A stretch of DNA of 64,000 nucleotides. It comes from Paraphaeosphaeria minitans (lineage: Eukaryota > Ascomycota > Dothideomycetes > Pleosporales > Didymosphaeriaceae). Every line of letters begins with the position of its first letter. The stretch's first letter is position 1. The notes beneath the pieces are model-generated. The model worked only from the letters and a program-made list of their open reading frames with translations. It made no database searches and was not told where the DNA came from. Shown here one piece after another: positions 1-12,334 of this stretch. The translations under genes and the position numbers were made by a program. Location: assembly GCA_015832175.1 (NCBI GenBank), contig WJXW01000014.1:868001-932000 (forward strand). The letters run 5' to 3'.

Positions 1-317
1 GCGACAGGTCCGTTTGTTCGCTTGGCAATTGAGGAGGTTAGAAAGTGCTCTTTGATATTGCGAGATCGTTAGTCGCTGACAGGTTAGTGGACGATATGAC
101 CGAGCCGGCCTTTCAGTGATAAAACTAGTGAATCTGAATACCGCTTCAAGATACAAGTGCAGTTGTGTGGTGAACGAAGAATGAAAGGCGAGACCGCGAT
201 GAACATCATGGACCCTCGCATCTGCCGCGCGCTAAGCCCGCCAAGCTTAGCGCCAATCAAAAGTCATCGTGCATACCACCTTCCCCCCACCGAGGTCATA
301 TCCCCAGAAACCTCGCC
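1..317. other. upstream region of URA6
   Basis: No gene is supported here. The short frame crossing this stretch overlaps the next gene in another frame and shows no domain. It probably carries the promoter and 5' leader of the UMP/CMP kinase gene, and possibly the edge of a gene outside the window. Confidence 0.4.
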
Positions 318-1368
<1,051 letters not shown>

Positions 1369-1622
1369 TTGGACAGCGACACTCGGCGTAGAACTAGATG
1401 CTTACAGTAGCGTAAACGGAATTGACGATATTCGTACCATGCTCTGCTCTGGTGCAATGTGGCTGTCAAGTTTGAAGTGTATATTGCATTTCTATCATTG
1501 CAGCACTCAGGCTGAGATTCCGGCCATTGCCAAGAAAGCCTCTGATGCATTCGCTTCCAACCCTACCGTTTCGACGAAAAAAGCAAACAAACAAGCCAGC
1601 AACACCCCGATGCCCCAGTCAT

Positions 1623-3020
1623 TTAGTCCATCTCGTCATCAATCATAGGCTTCTGCTGTCGGTTGTTGTTGTTATGGTTGTTGTTGTTGTTGCCGCCACG
1701 TGCGCCGCCCCTGTTCACGTGCGCCAGCTTCTGCTCGATCCTGTTCTGCTCGTTTTCCTTCTCCTGTGCAAACTTGGCCTTCTCTTGCTGAACGACCTGG
1801 AGGACGGCCTCGAGGCCGCTCCGCCACATGTCCAGTCTCGATGAGACTTCCCGCCATTGCTTCTCTCCGAATACGCGGTACGTTGATCGGTGGATGAGGA
1901 AGGTCTGCTTGAGCTGGCTGAGCTTGCCCTCTACGAGGCCGGCGCGGATCACATCGATGACCCACATCTCGACGTCCTCGGAAGGAATCTGCAGTGACTT
2001 GGCGATGTGTGCGTATGGCAGCTCGCGGGTCTGTGCTGCCGATGCGGCTATTGAGGCGAGAGTGAGGAGTCGCATCTTGCGGTTGAGGGCAGCACCGTCG
2101 AGGCCAACCTCATCAATCCAGCCATCGTGCTCGTCCTTGAAGTCGTTGAAGTCGTCTAGCAACTCAGAGTTGAAGATCTCGAGGAGCTGGAAGTATATCG
2201 GGTCGGAGTTGCGGAGCGCCTGCACAGAGTCAAGTCCCGTGAGGTCTTGGAAGTCGAAGTGGCTAGGGTGGATAAGGGCGGACTTGAGAGCACGGATAGA
2301 GAGATCGCGGGCTTCCTGTGAAGAGACCTGGTCCGCGCTGAATGTCCGGAGAGCGCGAAGGAGGTATGTGTACGCCTGCTCATCCTCGCCGGCGTCGGCA
2401 GCAACGTCGCTCACGGCCAGGTACAGCTTGCGGTCGTCTGCCTCCTCAGTCTCCCAATCTTCAAGCCACTTGTCCAACTGCTTAAGCTGTGGTCGCAGGG
2501 TTTCGAAGTTCGACGTCGCCCGGATGACCCGCAGGATGGCAAGGAGAACGTGGAATCGGAGCTCAGAGTGGTCTGAGGGGAGAGTGTTGAAGACGGTGCT
2601 GAGTACCGATAGAGCGAGTCCACCACCGTTAGCGGGCGAAGAGGAGATCGGAGCGCTGAGGTGAGCGCAAATCTTAGGAAGGAACATGGGAACGTTCGGC
2701 GACTGTCGGACGAGGTGGATCAGGAGGTTGTATGCTGCTATGAACTCTACGCGGCTGTAGCATTAGTATTGGTCTTTCACACACCGCATTTGTGGCTCCG
2801 TACCCTTCTCTGGTGCCTGGTTGAGGACCTGGCCGCCCATGACGAGCTTCTTGAGCACTTCATCCTTCTTGTTCTCCTTCAGAAGTTCCGCAGTCTCGGC
2901 TTGGATCGCGGAGCTTTCATCGCCCTGGGATTTTTTGAGGCTGTCGATGTATTGTGCGAGCTCGTCGGCAAGCTCCTCGAAGGTGCCCTCGATGAGCAGC
3001 GTAGTCTGGGGACCGGGCAT
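1623..3020 (-). CDS. eIF3m: translation initiation factor eIF3 subunit M
   Basis: PCI-domain subunit of the eIF3 complex, which binds the 40S ribosome during translation initiation in the cytosol. Two exons: 3020-2804 and 2746-1623, with a 57-nt phase-1 intron (GTACGG..GCGTAG) giving 446 aa. The N-terminus (MPGPQTTLLIEGTFEELADE) and the junction reading EKEFIAAYN match the fungal eIF3m pattern. The PCI/winged-helix region is the segment around MRLLTLASIAASA..IPSEDVEMWVIDVIRAGLVEGKLSQ (about residues 300-350). The tail is basic and ends in an Asn-rich run encoded by a GTT-type trinucleotide repeat near 1665-1695. The start at 3020 is chosen because upstream in-frame residues are unconserved. 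It is divergent from the coiled-coil gene at 3382, with 361 bp between. Confidence 0.93.
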
Positions 3021-3381
3021 ATTGATGGTTCGCGTGGGAATATGCCTCGAGGAAAGGAACGGGTGGGGATCACGGTGCGCGCGTTGTCGTAACTTCGTCA
3101 AAGGTTGTGCCTGCCGTGGTGGGTGCGTGCCAAGATTTCAAAATTCAAGGTCACGTGGTGCGGGGCTCCTTCCTCCGATGAGAGACCACAGTGTACCGTA
3201 CTGCAAATGTTCTACATGCACCTCTAAAACTTGAGGGCACAGAGGGAACATTCAAAACGCACATATAATCTCATTAACTCTCAGCACTAATCTCCAAGAC
3301 ATCTTTGGGAAATTTCGACCAAAGGACTACAGTCTACTGTACTCAACGATTTCCCTTGCAGTCGTACCTACGCCAGCAATA
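3021..3381. promoter_or_regulatory. divergent promoter region, eIF3m / coiled-coil gene
   Basis: A 361-bp stretch between two divergent starts and the only space for both promoters. I see no convincing TATA box or repeat in it. Confidence 0.4.
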
Positions 3382-4064
3382 ATGCCACCGCCACACCTCA
3401 GCCAAAAGACCAGCGGCACCAGTTCCCAAGCACCTGCTCGCCGTGGAGCACGCCAAGTGAAACAACATGTTGAGCTCTACGAAGAGGAAGTCACTAATGA
3501 CCACAACACTGTTTCCGACCTGGAACCGCTCGAAGCCGAAGCCGTAGACCTCACCGGCGACACCCTAACCGAACCCTCTCAAGACGCCTCCCAGCCCAAC
3601 CCAGTGCAGCAACTCCTGCGGGACATGCAAGCAGATGTATGTCCCGCGCACCCATCGCCCGCCGCACTCCAACCATCCACCCAAACCACCCGACGCACAC
3701 TAATGCCGCACAGCAACATAAGCGCAACGAGCACCGCAAAAAGACCCTCTACAAAGCGTACAAGGACGGCCACGCCGACGCGCAGGACGCCATCATCTCA
3801 TACTTTGACGAGCACGAAGCGAGCGCGTAGAGTCTCCCCTCGCCCTTAATGACCCGTGACTCCTTCTGGTGAACTGACACGACGTGCAGCGCCGCAGCCC
3901 ACGAGGCGCAGATGTCCCGCTTGACAGATCTGCTGAAGATGAAGGCCGAGATCGAGAGGGAGATGGCGGGGAAGCTGGCCAAGCTGCGCGGGGACTATCT
4001 GTACCACTCCAAGGCGGTGGAGAAGGTGATTGAGCATCGCATGAAGCAGCTGAATGAAGGATAA
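3382..4064 (+). CDS. hypothetical coiled-coil protein
   Basis: Unrecognised protein of 180 aa from three exons: 3382-3636, 3714-3826 and 3890-4064. Introns are GTATGT..CACAG (phase 0) and GTAGAG..GTGCAG (phase 2). The N-terminal half is low complexity and acidic; the C-terminal half is a highly charged helix. One segment is basic (QHKRNEHRKKTLYKAYKDG), and the last exon, MSRLTDLLKMKAEIEREMAG followed by KLAKLRGDYLYHSKAVEKVI, has heptad character. No catalytic motif or signal peptide is visible. This layout is common in small nuclear or chromosome-associated adaptor proteins, but I do not assign a function. The splice model is supported by continuity of the charged helix across both junctions. 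It is convergent with palF. Confidence 0.7.
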
Positions 4065-4466
4065 CGGGCAAGTGCCCAGGGGGTGGGAGTGCCGGACGGA
4101 GCACACTCTGGCTAAGGATAGCACCCAACCATCTACTTCTTGTACTACCACACTTTATATATATCTCGGGTCGATTACGGGTGTCGGAGGGAATCATGAT
4201 GCTGCAAACAGCACGATCAAAACGCACCAAACATACACAGGAGCAATCAGTATCAAAATTCACAGCTCGCTCGCGCTGCCTACATACAGGTATCACAAAG
4301 TGCCCCCTCCAAGAACAAGAAAACAAGACCTTTTTACATCCCAATCTACCCGCGCCGGATCTACTCCAAACTCCAAATCCCTCGTGCTCACTATGAAGAA
4401 CGTACTATCTACATGTCATCACACACATGATGCATACACTATTCCCATCCACCCTTCGCCAAAGTG
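4065..4466. other. convergent 3' intergenic region
   Basis: About 400 bp between the stop codons of two convergent genes, likely both 3' UTRs. No gene or repeat seen. Confidence 0.5.
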
Positions 4467-7020
4467 CTACCGCTGGTACTCTGGCAACTGCTCACTGCCA
4501 GGTGCCTCGCCGTGGCCTCGGCTAGACACCGGCCGCACAGCGCTCACGAGGCCCTCGTCGTCGTCATCGAGCATCGGCGCGGAAGGAGCGAGCGTGAGAT
4601 TGTGCATTGCGTCTGTTGGTGGCGCAGAAGGATGAAGTGATGACGAGGCCTCTCCTGGATCCGTCGGAGGGGCGCTCGCTTCCATCTGGAGTCTTCTTCG
4701 CTGGAGCTCTTGCTTGTCGTCTGTGGTTTGAACGTGCGCTGGGGAGGAGGGAAAGTAATCTGGCGCAGCAGCTGGTGTAGGAGGCAGAGCGGGAAGGTCT
4801 CTGCTTGCATTCGGATCGTTTGCGGCGGAATGAGGGGGATGGGTGGCGTGGGCGTTGTTGGTTAGCGAGGAGCCTGCAGTGGTTGTCCGGCTGTCAACAT
4901 CGGTGACAGTGCGTGTCAACGGCCGTGACGAAGAAGCCGTGGCAGCAGAAAAAGATGGTGGTGGTTGCGATGAAGGTCCAGAAGCGGCCGCTGATGACTC
5001 CACCGCAACGTACCGGGGGTGAAGGTCTTCATCATCATATAGCACAGGTGCTGAGGGCGGTATGCCGCGCGGTATTCCAGATGGGACTGATGGCCCGCCT
5101 TCTTGAGGAGGCTGGGAGGGTAGTAGGCGTGCTTCTGCCCGTCGCATCCGCTCCTTCTCGGACAGTCCTTCCTCATTCTCCGCTTGCGGGATGTAGGGTG
5201 CTTGGGAGCTGCTGCTGTCATGGTAACCCGGCGCTTCATCGTAAGTGCCGTCATAGGCGTAATGATCGTAGTATTGGCCGTCCTGGTCGTACCCATGGTA
5301 ATGCTGATCCTGCTGCTCGCCACCTACTGAAGGCGTTTGTTCAAACGGTATCTCCTGTACATCCGGTCGGACATCTGTAGGCTGGGCCTTCCGCTTGCCA
5401 TTTTTTTCGCTGTCCTTGGTACCGATGATAACCTCGAAGAGGCTCGATACCACACCCTTTTCACGCCGTATGGAATCTGTATCAGCGAAGTTGCCGCCCC
5501 AAGACGAGAACATACTGCCATTGGAATCTTCAGGTCCCAGACCAGCCATACCGGAGTTGGAGCTCATGGGCACTAGGCCAGCGGCAGGAAGGATCCGATC
5601 CAAGCCCGAGAGTTTCCCTTGAATATCAACGACCACTTCAACAAAGTACCTGAAGCTTATCATCGCGCCTGGTACATTGGAGATGGTAGGGAAAGCCTCG
5701 TCTGGTACTCTTACTGAGCATTTGACCTCTGCAGTAAGCGTTCTTGGGTCGACAAAGAGAGGAGCAAAAGATTGCGAAAGGTCTTTGCGAAATAGATGGC
5801 TTGACCCAGCGGAGGAGAGAGACAAGCCACCAAGACCTGTGCGTGACTTAGGATAATAATCCTCGGATTTGGCTTTATCATTTTTGCTGTTTACCAAGAC
5901 GGGCAATGCGGGATGCATATCGACTCTGGCTTGTCTGTAAAGCGTGATGATGATGCCTTTCAGACTCCTAACATGCTTCGTATGGTTGACCGATATTTTT
6001 AGAGCGATGTTATCGCCCCGCAAGAAACCCCCCTTCGAGAGCTCAATCGATGCAGTTATGATCTTGCCTTTTATATTTGTGTGATTGCCGTTTGCCAAAG
6101 TGCTGTCCAAGGCAGTGTTCACTGAGCGTACGCCGTACTCTGTACCAGAGGCATTGCCGCTGCTCATCTGGCTCTCAAAGCTTGTATCGCTGGGCGCCGG
6201 ACTTCTCGGGTGGTCAGCTCCTTCGATACCGAGGTTCGCGTCGGATGCGCGTGCACTGCGTGTTGGCTCCACACCGTCGGGAACTTGCAGCGTTGCCTCC
6301 TGCACCTGCGGCAGCTTTTTGGGCGTCCTTGTTCTGCCTCTCCTGGATATAGGCTCCAAGGATATAGCCCTGGGCTTCGGTTCAGGTATGGCGGCCACGT
6401 CGATGACATCCATGAAACTAACCTTGGTGTCGCACGACGATACGGGAGATATGGTGGTCGGTTTTGTTAGGCTGGCAGTTAACATATATGATATGGTCCC
6501 CCGCTCGAACTGTTGGTACACATGAGCAAGAGAAGGAAACACAGAGGGGCGGTTGGCTCACGTCTATACTGCTAGGCAAGCCTTTAGATGGAAACTCCAA
6601 CTCGAAGTTGAAGTGGTATACGCCCTCTCCCAACCTTCCTTCGCCGCATAGAACTGCCTCGTCTTCAAAAAGCGAGACGAAACCATTGCCGAAATAGCTC
6701 CCTGCCTTCTTGCCTTTTCCTGAGCCCACCGTCGTGCTGTAGTTCTTGTAGGCATCGCCGGGCGAGTTAGGGTTCTTGAACACCTGCGCATAGCCATGCA
6801 GCGAGATGACCAGATGCGTGATACGCAACGGTTTGATGATGATGACTACAACACTGCCACTGATGACATCTCCTGGTGCATACTGCCGGTGTGGGTCATC
6901 CGGCTGTATGTAGAACTCGGTGAAGTTGCGCGTCTTGGACTTGAGAGGTGCACGGAGTCGAGACAGCAGCGATCTACCGGAGACGGGGGGGCTCGAGGTA
7001 ACGGTCGGACTGGAAGTCAT
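4467..7020 (-). CDS. palF: pH-response regulator PalF/RIM8 (alpha-arrestin)
   Basis: Arrestin-like adaptor of the fungal alkaline-pH pathway. In the known pathway it binds the tail of the 7TM sensor PalH/Rim21, is ubiquitinated and recruits ESCRT-I, leading to PacC/Rim101 processing. Two exons, 7020-6562 and 6509-4467, with a 52-nt phase-0 intron (GTGAGC..CAACAG) give 833 aa. The N-terminus (SGRSLLSRLRAPLKSKTRNF) followed by FTEFYIQPDDPHRQYAPGDV is the PalF signature opening the arrestin-N domain (about 30-200). Arrestin-C follows (about 295-480: KGKIITASIELSKGGFLRGD to MISFRYFVEVVVDIQGKL). The tail is disordered, Pro/Ser-rich and carries three PSAP tetrapeptides (about 638, 780 and 795), the class recognised by Tsg101/Vps23 UEV domains. 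The start at 7020 is preferred over an in-frame ATG at 7050 because similarity begins just after it. Confidence 0.92.
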
Positions 7021-8956
7021 GCTCTGTGGCCGGCAAACATCATGCGGCAACCCGCACCTGGTCTACAGAAGCAGCACGGTGCAGCTATCCAATCGGCGCG
7101 CGGGCGTGTCCCAAAGTCGCGTGCGACGCAGGCTGGAACGGCGAGGTGGTGAGGTGGCGAGGTGAAGGGTTCGGGGGGTACGGCACCCACGGGGAAGCAA
7201 GCACGCAGCCGAGGCTTGGGCGGTGCACCGAGGGTGAGAGCGAAGGCAGTCGCGACGCAGAGGGACGGCAGGTGCGACGGGCAGCGCGCAAAGGTAGTTG
7301 TTGTGGGAAAGCTGGCAGGCGAGGCTGCTTGATGCGCCGCCACGTACGTGGGCCGGTGACGGGCGGCAATCGTCTCAGATGGGCCAGGGGGCTGCACACA
7401 GGACGAAGGATGAAGTCGAACAAGGGAGCACGATGTCTAGGCGCAGCGAGGACGCAGTTAGCATTTGCGATGCAGTAGTGACAATGGAGAGAGATGCCGC
7501 AGTGGATCCGCTCTTGGTGGGTGAATGACGGTTGGGGCTATGCTGGCGGCGACATGCGCACCATGCGCAGACCCTCAGTGTCCGCGGGCGAGGGGGAGCG
7601 GCGATGGTAGCGCAGGTGGCCCTGTTCGACATGCGACCAAAGCATGGAAAGGGACATACCTGAGGGTCGAGAGCGAGCGAGGCTGCCCAGAGGATCGATC
7701 GGCTCTTGGCCTTGCCAAGTCGATACAGACCTGACGACCGAGATGGCACAGGGCCGGTCTGCAGAAGAGTACCGATAGAAAAGATGGGGGGATGAAAGTT
7801 GTGGATCCTTCACGAGAGAGGGGCAGCGGCGTCTGGCGAATACAGGACAAGGCGGAGCCCGGCGAAGGAGAGAAGTGAGAAGGAAGGATGGTGGCGGATG
7901 ACAGCTGGGGAGACCACGCAGGATAGACTGAGGGACGAGACGACGGGGCCAGAAGGACCCTGTGGGCACTGCATTGCGCACTGCAGGGCTCATTTGCAAG
8001 CGCCCAAGTGGAAAGGCGGCGTCAGCATGTCCCAATTCGTGAAGGGCACACCATGTCGTTGCTCAGAGCGGCTCCTACCCAGGTACCTAGGTAGGTACCT
8101 ACCGAAGCGTCCTTGGCCGCCGACGCACAGAAACCGGAGACTGCGCTCACACTCAGATGACATGGGCCACCGCCGCACAGAAACCGGAGACTGCGCTCAC
8201 ACTTGTTAGATGACATGGGCCACCGCCGCGTCTGTGGTTCGAGCAGCCTTTTCTCTCTGATATGACATTGCGCAGCCCACTGGAGGGGAGCGGTCTCGAA
8301 CGCGCCATTGCTCGTTGGCTGCGCTAAATCATGACCCATGCCCAGGGTCAAGCTTCGCCAAGCACTTTTCAATGCTTGTGTTGGCCCACTCGCCGACAGT
8401 TTCGGGATGCGGGATGCGTCGTGCCGTGTTCATGGCGACCGACCGACGAGACGGCTAGGTAGCCGACTGAGCCAGAGTGATTGGAATATGCCCCTACAGC
8501 AAGAACAACGTCGTGGAAACTCGCTCGGTTGGCCGGACGTAAGTAACTCACCCGGGTTGGCATTTTCGGCGGCATGCTTCGACGCGAGGTAGGTAGGTAG
8601 GTATTTACTATGCAGGGATCAACGTTCACATGCACATGCGCGCAATTGGATGCACACGCACACCTTGGCTTTCCCAAGGAACTGCCTTTGAGTATGCGGC
8701 AAGACGGATCAGCAAAACCCTGCCATGTTCACCATGTTCAAGACACGGTTGAGAACAGCACGCTTTGGGACTAGACTACCTAGTGCCTACTGGTGTCGCG
8801 TGCGTTGTGCTTTGCTGACTCAGCGAACACGTGGCCGTCTATGACATCGAAGCTGGGCGCGTCTCGCTTCAGGGAGGTGACGGAACAACGGCCGCATGCA
8901 CTATACAACATACCTTTGACGTCGACCCGTGAGACGGCCGCTTGGATTCACGAGCG
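7021..8956. promoter_or_regulatory. long divergent intergenic region palF / TMEM63-like
   Basis: A 1.9-kb stretch with no supportable gene; overlapping frames here have no domains and several begin without ATG. It separates divergent starts at 7020 (-) and 8957 (+). It contains GCCAAG cores (the PacC/Rim101 consensus is GCCARG) at 7714, 8357 and, on the opposite strand, 7705, 8112 and 8664. Those at 7705 and 7714 form an inverted pair with a 3-bp spacer. It also holds a roughly 50-bp imperfect direct duplication (8122-8230) and TACC/AGGT tracts near 8077-8105 and 8588-8601. Confidence 0.45.
8122..8230. repeat. imperfect tandem duplication, about 50 bp x2
   Basis: The segment beginning CGCACAGAAACCGGAGACTG occurs twice in a row, each copy running on through GATGACATGGGCCACCGCCG. 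The copies differ by a short insertion (CTC versus CTTGTT) before the AGATGACATGG part. Confidence 0.8.
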
Positions 8957-11651
8957 ATGGACGACGATGACAAGAAGAAATGTGGCGAACAAGGCTGGGA
9001 ACAATGGGCGGGACTCAATCCGAGGGACCTTCGCATCCAGATTTATCTTTCTTTGGCACTTGGTACGAGCGCTTTCCTGCTCTTTTGTGCAAGTGCCACT
9101 CCTCTTCCAAATCAAGCCATCTCTAACCTGCCCTGCAGTACCTCCGGCCCCGCTGGAAAGGCCTGTATTCTGCGCGCAAAAAGCAGAACAACCAAGCGAC
9201 CGCTCTTCCCGAGCTTCCCGATAGCTTCTTTGGATGGATCCTACCGCTATGGCGTATAACGGACGAGCAGGTGCTGGAGTCAGCGGGCTTGGATGCATAC
9301 GTGGTACGTGGCGGGCAACTTACCTATCATGCAACATCTGAATACTTCACTAACAAGCTTGGCAGTATCTCGCCTTTTTCAAATTGGCTATTCGGTTCTT
9401 CCTCGTCGCGCTATTCTTCGCTCTCGCCGTCATAAAACCAGTCCACGATACCCACAAAGACGTCAAGATCCCGGAGGACGGGCACAAAAAGCATGGCAAG
9501 CGCGATGATCTATCAATCTTGGTAGCGATGGCTTCTGACTACGAATCGTATACCGATTACCTTTGGATGTATCTCGTCTTCGCCTACTTTTTCACCGCTT
9601 TCCTGTTGTACCTCATTGTTTCCGAGACGAGAAAAATCATCGAGGTGCGACAGAAGTACTTGGGCAGCCAGAAGACGATTACAGACCGTACGATCCGCCT
9701 CTCAGGGATCCCCCTCGAGCTCAGATCGGAGACGAAAATCAAGGATTTCATCGAAGATCTCGAGATTGGAACTGTCGAAAGCGTAACCCTGTGCAGGAAC
9801 TGGAAGGAGTTGGATGAGCGCGTGGTGCGAAGACAGACTGTTTTGAGGAAACTTGAAGAAGCATGGACTGTGTATCTCGGCAACCGTAGGGTGGAGAGAA
9901 GCTTGGAAACCTTACCCCTCGTGCAGCCCCCGCCTCCATCGCCTGAAGTCCTCCAGGATGACGATGAGCACGGAGACGAATCTAGTCAACTCCTTAACGA
10001 CACCGATCGAGACCCCGATTACACCATTCCTTATTCAAGACCGCGTCCAATGGCGAAGATCTGGTTCGGTCGCTTCCAAATGCGCTTTAGAAACGTGGAT
10101 GCGATCAACTACTACGAAGAGAAGCTGAGGAGGCTGGATGACGACATCAGAGCCTTGCGCCAGAAGGAATTCGAGCCAACCCCGTTGGCTTTTGTAACTA
10201 TGGACAGCGTCCCATCTGCGCAGATGGCCATACAAGCAGTCCTAGACCCTTCACCTCTGCAGCTCCTCGCCAACAACAGCCCGGCTCCTCTGGACGTGGT
10301 CTGGACCAACACCTACTTATCCCGTGGGAAAAGAATGTTGCGGGCTTGGTCTATCACAGTCTTGATCGGATTACTTACAGTATTTTGGACGGCCCTATTG
10401 GTCCCGATCGCAGGTGCCCTGAACACGTGTGCAATACACGAAGTGCTTCCCGGCTTGGCAGATGTTCTCAAAGATCACCCAGTGTTACAGTCTCTGGTCA
10501 ATACTCAACTGCCCACTTTGGCGGTAACATTACTCAACGTCTTAGTCCCTTTTCTCTATGACTGTAAGCGAAGCGAGTTCCACTACTTCGAGACCAGTGG
10601 CTAATAATTCTAGGGTTGGCGAACCAGCAAGGAATGATTTCACAAGGAGACGTTGAGCTGAGCGTCATATCTAAGAACTTCTTCTTCACATTCTTCAATT
10701 TCTTCTTTGTCTTTACGATCCTCGGGACAGGTTCGGGTTTTATTGCTCTCCTGGAAAGCTTCAGAGAGAAGCTCCGCGACGCATCTGTTATTGCCAACAC
10801 TTTGGCCAAATCATTGGCGAAACTTCTCGGATTCTATACCAACTTCATCATCCTACAAGGTTTTGGCCTGTTTCCACTGCGTCTCTTGGAGTTCGGCGCC
10901 CTCTCACTATACCCCATCAACCTGATCGGAGCGAAAACACCTCGAGGTATGTCATATGCAACGTAGCCCAACTATCATCTGACTTTACGATATAGACTAT
11001 GCCGAGCTAGTTCAACCGCCTGTATTCAGCTACGGCTTCTTCCTGCCTCAGACTATCCTCATCTTCATCATATGTCTCGTTTACAGCGTGCTCCGAGACT
11101 CCTGGCAGGTATTGCTCAGTGGCCTAGCCTACTTCATGATCGGTCATTTCGTCCACAAATACCAGTTGTTGTATGCGATGGAACATCGCCAGCACTCGAC
11201 TGGAAGAGGATGGACGATGATGTGTGATCGTGTCATCGTCGGTTTGGTCCTTTTCCAGCTGACTCTCGCTGGCCAGCTTGCATTGAAAACTGCTTTCAAA
11301 CGCGCGGTCCTCATTGCTCCGCTAGCCGCTGGTACCCTTTGGTTCGCCTATGTATATGGGAGAACGTATCGACCGTTGATGATGTTCATCGCATTACGAA
11401 GTTTGAAGCAGGCAGAGCATTCGGATCTTGGAAGGGGTGTCCAAGAGGAAGCGAGCTCGGAAGGCCAACAAACTTTGGACGAAGCCCGTGAGAAAGAGAT
11501 GCGCTTCGCACACCCGAGTCTGGTGATGAAGTAAGTGCCTTCCTCGTCTTGTGTAATTAATACTGACGAGTCTCGCTATAGTCTTGATGATGTTTGGATT
11601 GTGGACAAACGAGCTAGGTCCCAGAACGGCTTTGCTGTCTTTAGCGATTGA
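8957..11651 (+). CDS. TMEM63/OSCA/CSC1-family calcium-permeable channel (DUF221)
   Basis: Multi-pass membrane protein of the CSC1/RSN1 family, related to hyperosmolality-gated OSCA/TMEM63 channels. Six exons: 8957-9088, 9139-9303, 9366-10563, 10614-10946, 10996-11530 and 11582-11651, giving 810 aa. The first intron has a GC donor (GCAAGT..CTGCAG); no GT donor keeps frame. Order: N-terminal TM bundle (FC then YLRPRW, AFFKLAIRFFLVALFFALAV), a cytosolic PHM7_cyt-like domain (TIRLSGIPLELRSE to MAIQAVLDPSP), then the 7TM channel core including the conserved TPRDYAEL loop formed across the 10946/10996 junction. The nearby in-frame TTG at 8942 is not used. Being divergent from palF could suggest shared ambient-stress control, but that is only inference. 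Confidence 0.9.
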
Positions 11652-12334
11652 GACAGTGAGCGCGGGTTTCGCTCTTTCCTTGTCTGCGATGACTTAATTT
11701 GGGCAACTTTCGTGTACTTCCTTCCATACTTGCCTGGCTCTTTCCGTATATGCATTTTTGACACTTGTTTCCTTTTGTCCTCGCTTGATTTTGACGCTTT
11801 ATACCCACCTACTTCTCCCTGATACGATACAATGTTTCGTCTGCCCTCACGGCCATTTGGCCTCACCCTTATCCTTGTATAGTAACACCTCGTCATTCAA
11901 TCGATCGTACGCTCGGGCATCTGAGTCGCGACTAAAATCTCCTGCTCTGTACAAATACTCTCGGTGTAAACCTGTAAGCAAAATTGGCCGCCTGCCCGGA
12001 GTCTGTGGTTTGCAAATGGATGCATCTAATACTGGTCGACTGTTCTGGGTAGTCGCGCAGTAATTGATACCGCTCGCTCACAAACTCCTCCTGCAGATTC
12101 ATTGGCGACCTTGCATCTCCAGTCGGAGGTGCTACAACAACGTCTTCTCAAATTCACCTCTCTCGGGGAGTAGCCGGGACAAGGTCCACACCAGCGCTTC
12201 CTCATACCCACCGCGGTACTGCCTCCGTCGCATCGTATTTTGAGTCCCCTCAACGCCACTCTCTGAGTCTGTCTCCGCCTCCAACGCCGACGTCCTCAGC
12301 TGGCAGGCATCCTTGCCTTGCCGAACCCACACTG
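11652..12334. other. intergenic / possible 5' coding extension of F-box gene
   Basis: 11652-12065 shows nothing clear. From about 12067 to 12334 the reading frame of the downstream ATG (12335) is open without an ATG and reads as Ser/Thr/Pro-rich sequence (for example SLSPPPTPTSSAGRHP). A CTGCAG acceptor lies just inside it, so an upstream first exon is possible. I could not find a convincing donor. Confidence 0.4.

Noticed and set aside
7026..8209. Several overlapping 100-165 codon frames between palF and the channel gene
   Set aside because: No domain, no consistent strand, many without ATG; GC-rich intergenic DNA gives long open frames by chance.
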